NCBI GenBank assembly: GCA_003650785.1 | Contig: QMRW01000083.1 | Location: forward strand, 1-5,624 | Source: Thermoprotei archaeon | GTDB lineage: Archaea > Thermoproteota > Thermoprotei > Thermofilales > B20-G17 | Direction: 5' to 3' | DNA: 5,624 nt | Shown here: positions 1-4,713 of the stretch, in pieces | Layout of the letters: every line of letters starts with the position of its first letter | How positions within the stretch are numbered: position 1 is the stretch's first letter | Program-made: the position numbers and the translations under genes | Notes under the pieces: model-generated | What the model saw: only the letters and a program-made list of their open reading frames with translations | The model's database searches: none | What the model was told of the DNA's origin: nothing

Positions 1-399
1 CGCGAGATATAGGCTTAATAAAATCCCAAAGACAGTCTTTCCAACTCCAGTGGGTGCGAGTATAGCAAAACTTCGCTTTTTAATCACTCTTCTAGCCCAT
101 GCACGTTGTGCACTCCACATAGTGCTATTTAAAGCCTTCTTGAAATAGCTATTCAGCTCATCAACCATCTCCTCTAGTTGGACTATCTCTCGGTATTTCT
201 GTAATTTCTTCTCTCTTTCGAGATATTTGAGAATATATTTTCGTACTTCTTTCTTACCCTTCTTTTCGTATATGGACTTTATTATACTAGTCGGTATTGG
301 AAGACATTTTTCACATGGAGCAGATAGACTAAGCCTAATATCGTCTATGTCCCCATTACAGTTCGGACATAGGTTTCTGAATATAGCTCGCATTCCCAT
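1..399 (-). CDS. rgy: Reverse gyrase, N-terminal 133 residues (3' end beyond the window)
   Basis: Reverse gyrase introduces positive supercoils into DNA using ATP. It fuses an SF2 helicase-like module to a type IA topoisomerase and is a hallmark of hyperthermophiles. My reverse-strand translation shows the N-terminal zinc finger C11-x2-C14-x14-C29-x2-C32, starting LCPNCNGDIDD and ending PCEKCLP. A basic helical linker follows at about residues 40-90. Next come the helicase Q-motif region (Q98 in WSAQRAWARR) and the Walker A motif APTGVGKT at 115-122. The frame stays open to base 1, so only about a tenth of a usual reverse gyrase of over 1,000 residues is present and the topoisomerase half lies outside. 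I chose ATG at 399 because AAGGAG lies 12 nt upstream; a second in-frame ATG at 393 is possible. The gene is transcribed divergently from the winged-helix gene at 552. Identity is very secure; whether the rest of the gene is intact cannot be seen. Confidence 0.95.
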   Translation of the reverse strand, partial: MGMRAIFRNLCPNCNGDIDDIRLSLSAPCEKCLPIPTSIIKSIYEKKGKKEVRKYILKYLEREKKLQKYREIVQLEEMVDELNSYFKKALNSTMWSAQRAWARRVIKKRSFAILAPTGVGKTVFGILLSLYLA

Positions 400-411
400 A
401 CTACTACCAAT

Positions 412-417
412 CTCCTT
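412..417 (-). promoter_or_regulatory. Ribosome binding site of reverse gyrase
   Basis: The minus strand reads AAGGAG here, 12 nt before ATG 399 and 18 nt before ATG 393. The shorter spacing favours the upstream of the two in-frame ATG codons. Confidence 0.5.
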
Positions 418-444
418 AGAAATTGGACATACTAAAATGTATTG

Positions 445-460
445 CCAGAATACCAGAATA
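445..460. repeat. Perfect 8-bp tandem direct repeat between divergent genes
   Basis: CCAGAATA occurs twice back to back (445-452 and 453-460). It lies between the start of reverse gyrase and a TATA-like element on its strand, close to where its transcript would begin. That position suits an operator, but no protein is known to bind it and a chance duplication is possible. Confidence 0.5.
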
Positions 461-467
461 GAACTAC

Positions 468-476
468 TAAAATAAA
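468..476 (-). promoter_or_regulatory. TATA-like element, possible reverse gyrase promoter
   Basis: The minus strand reads TTTATTTTA. A start about 26 nt downstream would fall near 446 and leave a leader of roughly 46 nt that contains the AAGGAG site. The match to an archaeal TATA box is loose, and a second A/T-rich stretch at 432-440 competes, so this is tentative. Confidence 0.3.
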
Positions 477-512
477 CTCGATGAATACTATTTCTACATT
501 TTCTTAAGGATA

Positions 513-521
513 ATAAATATA
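513..521 (+). promoter_or_regulatory. TATA box upstream of the winged-helix gene
   Basis: ATAAATATA lies in an A/T-rich block after a purine-rich AAGGAT. Counting about 26 nt from its centre gives a start near 543, only about 9 nt before ATG 552. This predicts a near-leaderless transcript, which agrees with the lack of a ribosome site before that ATG. Confidence 0.45.
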
Positions 522-551
522 ACCCATTACCCGAATATTAACTGAAGATAT

Positions 552-839
552 ATGAATAAAAAGAGAAAGTGCAAAGGAAGAAAGACCTCGATGTCTCTTG
601 TGGATTTTCTGAAGGAGAATGATATTAAAGCTGAAATACTTGTAGATTCTAGAGTGGAAAATTACATACGTGATATGGGAACTGTCACAAAGTCCGAAGT
701 GTATAGGTGGAGTATGAGTATGAAGATTGCTCCTGTAGTGTTGTATAATACTCTCAGGAGATTGGAAAAAACTGGGAAATTAAGAAGATATTTCGATGAA
801 TCTAAGGAGGACCTAGTATACGTTTATGTAAAGGATTAG
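552..839 (+). CDS. Small winged-helix DNA-binding protein, function unknown
   Basis: I do not recognise a named family for this 95-residue protein. Residues 1-12 are strongly basic. Residues about 34-94 have the pattern of a winged helix: a first helix near VENYIRDMG, a second near TKSEVYRWSMSM, a putative recognition helix near VVLYNTLRRLEKTGKL, and a two-strand wing ending in LVYVYVKD. It has no signal peptide or membrane segment and is too short for an added ligand domain, so a DNA-binding role is inferred from fold alone. ATG 552 fits a near-leaderless transcript. ATG 591 (residue 14) would drop the basic tail and begin at MSLVDFL, and cannot be excluded. The gene is head-to-head with reverse gyrase and ends 29 nt before the aminotransferase, so it might regulate either neighbour or itself. 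Confidence 0.75.
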   Translation: MNKKRKCKGRKTSMSLVDFLKENDIKAEILVDSRVENYIRDMGTVTKSEVYRWSMSMKIAPVVLYNTLRRLEKTGKLRRYFDESKEDLVYVYVKD

Positions 840-853
840 CAGACCACTAGAAT

Positions 854-861
854 AGTTTATA
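854..861 (+). promoter_or_regulatory. Weak TATA-like element before the aminotransferase
   Basis: AGTTTATA lies in the 29-nt gap between the two genes. Its expected start, near 883, would miss ATG 869 and suit a later start, at the GTG at 893. The aminotransferase may instead be read through from the winged-helix promoter. Confidence 0.2.
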
Positions 862-868
862 GGTCTTA

Positions 869-2146
869 ATGTTTATGAAGATGGGGATTATTGTGGAAAA
901 ACTCGCGATCTATGGAGGAAAACCTGTAAGAAAGACTCCACTCCCTCCCATGTTTCCAGGTGCACTATTTATAGGAGAGGAGGAGAAGAAGGAATTATTA
1001 GAGGTATTGGAATCGAAATCCCTGTTTAGGTATTATGGTCCTAAATTACTCAATAAGACTAAGACTTTTGAAGAGAAATTTTCGCAATATATCGGTGTCA
1101 AGTACACTCTTGGAGTTACTTCAGGTACAGCTGCACTTATCACTTCTTTAGCTTCAATCGGTGTAGGCCCTGGCGATGAGGTCATAGTTCCTGCATATTG
1201 TTGGATAATGGATCCTATGGCTGTGCTATTCTTAAGAGCTATTCCAATAATAGCGGAGATAGATAAGACCTTAACATTAGATCCTAAAGATGTAGAGAAT
1301 AAGATAACAGATAGGACAAAGGCTATTATTGCAGTCCATATGAGAGGATTTCAATGTGATATGAATGCGTTAATGAAAATAGCTGAGAAATATGACCTGG
1401 CATTGATAGAAGATGTAGCTCAAGCATGTGGAGGAACATACAAAGGTGCAAAACTCGGATCCATAGGAGATGTAGGAGCATTTAGTTTTCAACTTAACAA
1501 GGTAATAACTGCTGGAGAGGGAGGGGCAGTAACTACTAACGATGAGGATATATATAAAAGAGCTGCTGTATTTCATGATGCCCCCTTCTATGCTAGGTTT
1601 AACATTGAGCCATACCCTGGGATCAACTTTAGAATGAGTGAACTTACCTCTGCCGTTCTCCTAGCTCAGCTTCGGAAAATAGATACTATAATAGAAAGGA
1701 TGAGAGAGAATAAGAAAAAGCTACTAAGAGAATTGAGTAAAATTGATGGAATTGAACTCCATACACCAGTAGATCCCGAGGGAGAGTTAGGATTGGCCAT
1801 TATACTTTTCTTCGATAGTTTTGGAAAGGCGAAGTTCTTTGCAAAAGCACTCAATGCAGAGAATGTAGGAGCGTGGCATCTATTTGATCCCGAAAGAAGA
1901 GATCTTCATGTATATTATCACTGGGATGTACTTATGAGGAGGATAACATTAACGCCAGAGGGTTGCCCATTCACATGTCCCTACTATGGTAAGAGAATTA
2001 GATACAGTGGAGATATGTGTTCCAAGTCTCTTGAAATACTAGGAAGAGCCGTGAACATAGATGTAAACCCACTACTGTCGGAGGAGGATATAGAGTCCAT
2101 AGTAGAAGCTGTAGAAAAGGTCATGAACGTTATAGAGAACACTTAA
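869..2146 (+). CDS. DegT/DnrJ/EryC1/StrS-family PLP-dependent aminotransferase
   Basis: These cytosolic fold-type I enzymes move an amino group, usually from glutamate or glutamine, onto a keto-sugar or keto-cyclitol. Family landmarks in this 425-residue protein run in order. The phosphate-binding SGTAAL is at 85-90, and the PGDEVIVPAY block is at 101-110. D182 in IEDVAQA is the expected pyridine-nitrogen partner. K211 in SFQLNKVITAGEGG is the expected PLP Schiff-base lysine. GINFRMSEL is at 251-259. The N-terminal KLAIYGGKPVRK resembles the opening of cyclitol, AHBA-type and sugar aminotransferases. The C-terminal part carries C366, C370 and C384 around CPFTCPYYG. The start is uncertain: ATG at 869, 875 or 881 and GTG at 893 are all in frame and none has a strong ribosome site. 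No sugar-nucleotide or glycosyltransferase genes lie nearby, so the substrate cannot be assigned. All catalytic residues are present. Confidence 0.93.
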   Translation: MFMKMGIIVEKLAIYGGKPVRKTPLPPMFPGALFIGEEEKKELLEVLESKSLFRYYGPKLLNKTKTFEEKFSQYIGVKYTLGVTSGTAALITSLASIGVGPGDEVIVPAYCWIMDPMAVLFLRAIPIIAEIDKTLTLDPKDVENKITDRTKAIIAVHMRGFQCDMNALMKIAEKYDLALIEDVAQACGGTYKGAKLGSIGDVGAFSFQLNKVITAGEGGAVTTNDEDIYKRAAVFHDAPFYARFNIEPYPGINFRMSELTSAVLLAQLRKIDTIIERMRENKKKLLRELSKIDGIELHTPVDPEGELGLAIILFFDSFGKAKFFAKALNAENVGAWHLFDPERRDLHVYYHWDVLMRRITLTPEGCPFTCPYYGKRIRYSGDMCSKSLEILGRAVNIDVNPLLSEEDIESIVEAVEKVMNVIENT

Positions 2147-2213
2147 AATGAATATAGTCTATGAGGACAATAACCTCTAGAAGAATCTGGAGTAGGGTCT
2201 AGCAGTAATAACC

Positions 2214-2221
2214 ATTATATT
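2214..2221 (+). promoter_or_regulatory. TATA box of the arginine decarboxylase gene
   Basis: TTATATTT is a good archaeal TATA box. The predicted start, near 2244, lies downstream of the GTG at 2236 and just before the GTG at 2251. This supports the later start codon and independent transcription from the aminotransferase upstream. Confidence 0.5.
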
Positions 2222-2240
2222 TCCCGATATGAGAAGTGAA

Positions 2241-2246
2241 GGGTGA
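2241..2246 (+). promoter_or_regulatory. Ribosome binding site choosing the decarboxylase start
   Basis: GGGTGA contains GGTGA, complementary to the usual archaeal 16S 3' end. It lies 4 nt before GTG 2251, and no such site precedes GTG 2236. A TSS as late as 2244 would cut into it, so this site and a near-leaderless start are partly competing explanations; both favour 2251. Confidence 0.4.
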
Positions 2247-2250
2247 AAGT

Positions 2251-2709
2251 GTGATACCTAGAAAGTACTTCGTAGTATCGGGTAAGGGTTTGAGTGAAGT
2301 CTCCATGCTGAACGCCTACGATAGAGCCTTACTGGATGCTGGAATAGGGAACTATAATCTAGTCCCAGTTTCATCGATAATACCTCCAGGGGCTGAAGAA
2401 ATCGAACCTATTAAGCTTCCTCCTGGATCCATAGTATTTGTAGTGATTGCAAAAGCAGAAGGAAGAGAGGGTACGGTGAGTGCGGGAATGGCATGGTATA
2501 GTGGTGAAAGTGAAGAATGTGGATTTGTAGTAGAAGCACACGGTAATACTGATATTGGAGAGATAGGTAGGAGATTGAAAAGCATGATAGAGGAAATGGG
2601 TAAAGCTAGAGGTATAAATGTAGAGGCTGTTAAAATGAGAATAGAGACCTTAGACATTCCAAAAGGCCTGTATGGATGCGTTATAGTCGCGCTAGTTATG
2701 GTCGTATGA
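2251..2709 (+). CDS. pdaD: Pyruvoyl-dependent arginine decarboxylase proenzyme
   Basis: PvlArgDC decarboxylates arginine to agmatine, the first step of archaeal polyamine synthesis. The proenzyme cleaves itself, turning a serine into the pyruvoyl cofactor. The 152-residue length is typical. By comparison with the Methanocaldococcus jannaschii enzyme (from memory), the self-cleavage site is S41-S42 in NLVPVSSIIPPGA. S42 would become the pyruvoyl group of a 111-residue alpha chain, leaving a 41-residue beta chain. D24 in LNAYDRALLDAGIGN, N36 and E95 in CGFVVEAHG match the residues equivalent to D35, N47 and E109, which act in substrate binding, processing and catalysis. Start GTG 2251 is chosen from the ribosome site and TATA spacing; GTG 2236 would add five residues. 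The gene has its own promoter and faces the next gene tail-to-tail with 7 nt between stops. All key residues are present, so it should be active. Confidence 0.95.
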   Translation: MIPRKYFVVSGKGLSEVSMLNAYDRALLDAGIGNYNLVPVSSIIPPGAEEIEPIKLPPGSIVFVVIAKAEGREGTVSAGMAWYSGESEECGFVVEAHGNTDIGEIGRRLKSMIEEMGKARGINVEAVKMRIETLDIPKGLYGCVIVALVMVV

Positions 2710-2716
2710 TTAGATT

Positions 2717-3148
2717 TTAGTACCTAGTAATACTGAATTCTCTTTTACGAGCTATATCAAAGAGTAGAATTCTCTTCCATCCAAGTCTCTCTAGATACTC
2801 AGAGAGTACCCTAGCTAAGCCTCTATTTAGGGTTACAAACAGTATATACTTAACAAACTCATGGTTAGTTGGATCTAAATAGATTCTACAAAGAATTACC
2901 TTGGATTTGAAATAGCAAACCTGAGTCACATAGGCTAATCTCTCTACTCTATCACTTATCATGAGTTCGGCTGTATCCAATATTTTATCTCCTCTTATTC
3001 TCAATAAGTATTCGTTTACTGCATCTGAGCGAGGAAATCTTATACCAGAACTCCTTAAATCGAACATAAAAGCATCAGCATACTCATTGACTTCAAAGGC
3101 TACTACACCCTTAGGGTTCCTAGGTAATCTCTTCAATGTCGGTACCAC
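2717..3148 (-). CDS. Conserved-looking hypothetical protein, 143 aa
   Basis: I do not recognise this protein. It appears soluble and mixed alpha/beta, with no signal peptide and no convincing membrane segment. Visible points are a basic N-terminus (VPTLKRLPRNPKG), the segment YADAFMFDLRSSGIRFPRSD at about 23-42, and a hydrophobic stretch with two Cys near QVCYFKSKVILCRIYL at about 76-91. The C-terminal helix-like LARVLSEYLERLGW is followed by the strand-like KRILLFDI. No catalytic motif stands out. GTG 3148 is the only ATG, GTG or TTG start in the open frame near its 5' end. A TTTAAA element about 30 nt upstream predicts a transcript starting close to it, so leaderless translation is likely. 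The frame is open 16 codons further upstream but has no start there. It lies 100 nt downstream of the hypB_AT stop on the same strand, so it may be read alone or as a distal operon member. Confidence 0.7.
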   Translation of the reverse strand: MVPTLKRLPRNPKGVVAFEVNEYADAFMFDLRSSGIRFPRSDAVNEYLLRIRGDKILDTAELMISDRVERLAYVTQVCYFKSKVILCRIYLDPTNHEFVKYILFVTLNRGLARVLSEYLERLGWKRILLFDIARKREFSITRY

Positions 3149-3173
3149 CTTAGTATAGTCAAATACTCTCTTA

Positions 3174-3183
3174 ACTTTAAACT
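3174..3183 (-). promoter_or_regulatory. TATA-like element of the 143-aa hypothetical gene
   Basis: The minus strand reads GTTTAAAGTT, centred about 30 nt before GTG 3148. A start about 26 nt downstream would fall near 3152, giving an essentially leaderless messenger. Confidence 0.4.
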
Positions 3184-3219
3184 TTTCTACGAAGAACTAT
3201 TTTAGACTATCTTCCCCGT

Positions 3220-3224
3220 AAAAA
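3220..3224 (-). terminator. Possible T-run terminator after hypB_AT
   Basis: The minus strand has TTTTT 25 nt past the hypB_AT stop. Archaeal termination often uses short T-runs without a hairpin. A run of five is weak, but it lies between the operon and the next promoter. Confidence 0.25.
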
Positions 3225-3248
3225 CTCCTATTATGAATAATGAATATA

Positions 3249-3995
3249 CTATGACTTGTTCCTACAGCGTTCAAGAATACTTGCTATCAAGAAGTTCTTA
3301 ATAGACTTTCCGAGAATAGTGTTCATAATTTTCTCAGAATCTCCGAGTGAATCTTCTAAGTGAGGATCAAATGGTATACTGCCTATATACTTAACTTCTA
3401 GTTCCTTACACATGTTTCTTACATTCTCTGAAGATACAGTCTTCATATTCTCTACTACACCAATTATATTGGCATCCATGGATTTGAGAAGGCTTAATAA
3501 CCTCCTCACAGTATTTACTGCCAACTTAGACGGTGTTGATACTAAGACAATCTCTGAATTGGGAATAAGCTTCAATACTTCTAGTAACTCATCACCCGAG
3601 CCTGGAGGAAGATCTACTATCAGAAAGTCCAATTTCTTCCATGTTGTTATGGCTAGGATCTCTCTTATGGCGTTTACAAGATCTATACCTCTAAGTGGTA
3701 GTGGTCTCTGTGCTATGTACAGGGCTACTGACATAAACTTGAGGTTTCCTAGTTCTAGGGGTAGGACTCCCTTATCCTCTTCTGGAAACCTGGGAACTAC
3801 TCCTAGTATTGTGTGGCATGTAGGACCATGGAGATCTAGATCTAAAAGTCCTGTGATAAATCCCTTCCTTGAGAGGAAGAGAGCTGTAGTAGTAGCGATA
3901 ACGCTTTTCCCAACACCTCCTTTACCACTAGCAATTAGTATCTTCCTCTTAATGGTACTCATTCTCTTTTCTATTAGCGCCGGTCTGGGATCCAC
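3249..3995 (-). CDS. Atypical HypB (HypB_AT), Mrp/MinD-family ATPase for Ni delivery
   Basis: In Thermococcus kodakarensis an Mrp/MinD-type ATPase, HypB_AT, replaces classical GTPase HypB. When ATP-bound it raises HypA's nickel affinity for [NiFe]-hydrogenase maturation. This 248-residue protein has the deviant Walker A GKGGVGKS at 24-31 with signature lysine K25. Further motifs are LLDLDLHGPT (D52, D54), the Walker B region FLIVDLPPGSGDE (D128) and VVENM at 180-184. It lacks the C-terminal CxxC that holds the Fe-S cluster in Mrp/ApbC/NBP35 scaffolds; its cysteines (60, 196, 244) are isolated. That absence and the adjacent hypA support HypB_AT over an Fe-S carrier. GTG 3995 is chosen for AGGTG with 6-nt spacing; GTG 4004 and 4001 would add three or two residues. 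ATG 3962 would start at MSTIKRKILIASGKGG and drop the VDPRPALIEKR stretch. The gene overlaps the 3' end of hypA by 47 nt, suggesting coupled translation. Confidence 0.85.
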   Translation of the reverse strand: MDPRPALIEKRMSTIKRKILIASGKGGVGKSVIATTTALFLSRKGFITGLLDLDLHGPTCHTILGVVPRFPEEDKGVLPLELGNLKFMSVALYIAQRPLPLRGIDLVNAIREILAITTWKKLDFLIVDLPPGSGDELLEVLKLIPNSEIVLVSTPSKLAVNTVRRLLSLLKSMDANIIGVVENMKTVSSENVRNMCKELEVKYIGSIPFDPHLEDSLGDSEKIMNTILGKSIKNFLIASILERCRNKS

Positions 3996-4401
3996 TATCA
4001 CCACCTGTAGTCTTCAGATACCCTATTCTAACTCCTCTTCCCTCTACTATATCAAAATCCATAGAGTTGCACCTAGGACATCTAGATAGAGCGTGTATGA
4101 GTTCAGGAATGAAGTGTACGGCCTCTAGTTCCTCTATACCAAGACTATTTCTAATATCATCTAAGGTCCATTCAAAGGAACATCTACGGCACTTCAAGAG
4201 AGCTTTAATAACTACTATCTTGAAGTGTATGCTTGGTATATTTTTCTCCTCTTTTAGTTTATCTAGTGCATATTCGAAAATATCGAGATCTATCTGTTGG
4301 AGTTCGCCTACTTCAATACATACCTCTATATTCCTCTCAGTACTTGGGATGTACTTTAGTACAGTTTCGATTACAGCCTCAGCTAAGGCCCATTCATGCA
4401 C
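3949..4401 (-). CDS. hypA: HypA, nickel metallochaperone for [NiFe] hydrogenase
   Basis: HypA delivers Ni2+ to the hydrogenase large-subunit precursor in the cytoplasm. This 150-residue protein begins MHEWALAEAV; the N-terminal amine, H2 and E3 form the family nickel site. The zinc domain is C71-x2-C74 and C108-x2-C111. The 33-residue gap between the pairs is longer than in bacterial HypA and matches the extended archaeal type. The core ends near GRGVRIGYL (121-129). It is followed by a polar tail of about 20 residues, most of it in DNA that also encodes the start of HypB_AT. The start is GTG 4401, fixed by the required MHE sequence, with GGAGGG 11 nt upstream. A TATA box at 4454-4461 would give a leader of about 30 nt. 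It is the first gene of a two-gene operon; no hydrogenase structural genes or hypC-F lie in the window. Confidence 0.95.
   Translation of the reverse strand: MHEWALAEAVIETVLKYIPSTERNIEVCIEVGELQQIDLDIFEYALDKLKEEKNIPSIHFKIVVIKALLKCRRCSFEWTLDDIRNSLGIEELEAVHFIPELIHALSRCPRCNSMDFDIVEGRGVRIGYLKTTGGDSGSQTGANRKENEYH
4002..4006 (-). promoter_or_regulatory. Ribosome binding site inside hypA for hypB_AT
   Basis: The minus strand reads AGGTG within the hypA coding sequence, 6 nt before GTG 3995. It is the best ribosome site among the candidate starts and supports coupled translation of the overlapping pair. Confidence 0.45.
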
Positions 4402-4412
4402 ACTTTATCAGA

Positions 4413-4418
4413 CCCTCC
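4413..4418 (-). promoter_or_regulatory. Ribosome binding site of hypA
   Basis: The minus strand reads GGAGGG, ending 11 nt before GTG 4401. It supports the GTG start that places His and Glu at positions 2 and 3. Confidence 0.55.
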
Positions 4419-4453
4419 TACCCCATTCCACCTCTCTTTTTAACTATTTGGAG

Positions 4454-4461
4454 ATTTATAT
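4454..4461 (-). promoter_or_regulatory. TATA box of the hypA-hypB_AT operon
   Basis: The minus strand reads ATATAAAT after GGGA, a near-ideal archaeal TATA box. Transcription would begin near 4431, about 30 nt before GTG 4401, leaving room for the GGAGGG ribosome site. Confidence 0.55.
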
Positions 4462-4535
4462 TCCCTACGAGGAGGTTCATCATATGGACTCTCTCCTTAA
4501 ATACTAGAATATCTTCTCCATTCCATAAGTAAAAG

Positions 4536-4543
4536 TATTTAAA
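4536..4543 (+). promoter_or_regulatory. TATA box of the methyltransferase locus
   Basis: TATTTAAA follows the purine-rich GTAAAAG, a plausible BRE-TATA pair. The predicted start, near 4566, lies about 150 nt before ATG 4714 but immediately before the ATT codon at 4572. The promoter therefore seems built for a protein starting about 47 codons earlier than the first ATG. Confidence 0.5.
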
Positions 4544-4548
4544 CGAGC

Positions 4549-4563
4549 GGGATCTCATATCCC
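4549..4563. repeat. Short inverted repeat just downstream of the TATA box
   Basis: GGGAT and ATCCC form a perfect 5-bp inverted repeat around a 5-base spacer. It lies between the TATA box and the predicted transcript start, a classic place for an archaeal repressor operator. Its short length leaves chance possible. Confidence 0.4.
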
Positions 4564-4571
4564 AAGCATAC

Positions 4572-4713
4572 ATTGAAATCCTGAAGAAATATCCTATTAG
4601 AAAAGGAGATCTTCAATAGAATATTAAGAGATCTAGAAACTCTGGAGGCTAGGAGAGTACTAGTTCTCTGTAGTGCACGGAGTGATGTTGTTTTTAAAAT
4701 AGCTAAATGGTTA
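4572..4713 (+). pseudogene. Apparent broken 5' end of the methyltransferase gene
   Basis: The frame of the downstream methyltransferase stays open back to 4585. Its codons read ILRDLETLEARRVLVLC, then SARSDVVFKIAKWL, which sits where SAM-binding motif I belongs. No ATG, GTG or TTG occurs in this frame before ATG 4714. In the frame one base away, 4572-4616 reads IEILKKYPIRKGDLQ and then stops at TAG 4617-4619. Removing one A from the AAAA run at 4601-4604 joins the two parts as KKYPIRKEIFNRILRDLE. The ATT at 4572 sits where a leaderless ATG would be expected below the TATA box. Motif I also lacks the usual glycine-rich core, reading CSARSD. I infer a decaying 5' region; assembly error or a non-standard start remain alternatives. 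Confidence 0.55.

Noticed and set aside
227..475. Plus-strand open frame opposite the reverse gyrase N-terminus
   Set aside because: The opposite strand encodes the reverse gyrase zinc finger, and the plus-strand translation has no recognisable motif.
841..866. AGACC and GGTCT flanking the gap between the winged-helix and aminotransferase genes
   Set aside because: The arms are only 5 bp with a 16-base loop, too weak for a terminator or operator claim.
2159..2180. Imperfect hairpin after the aminotransferase (GAGG and CCTC with flanking CTA and TAG)
   Set aside because: The stem is short with a bulge and is not followed by a T-run, so it does not support a terminator.
2352..2657. Minus-strand open frame within the arginine decarboxylase gene
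   Set aside because: It is a complement of a gene with conserved catalytic residues; its composition (Ser, Pro, Leu, Ile) is typical of a shadow frame.
3412..4089. Long plus-strand open frame (225 codons) opposite hypB_AT and the hypA 3' end
   Set aside because: It is antisense to two well-identified genes, rich in Ser, Leu and Thr, and shows no domain or promoter.
4409..4484. Possible C/D box guide RNA on the minus strand (ATGATGA near 4484-4478, CTGA about 65 nt later)
   Set aside because: The box spacing is longer than in archaeal C/D RNAs, no D' or C' boxes are visible, and the stretch contains the hypA TATA box and ribosome site.
4067..4532. Two overlapping plus-strand open frames opposite hypA and its promoter
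   Set aside because: Both overlap a confidently assigned hypA and its upstream region, have shadow-like composition and lack ribosome sites.
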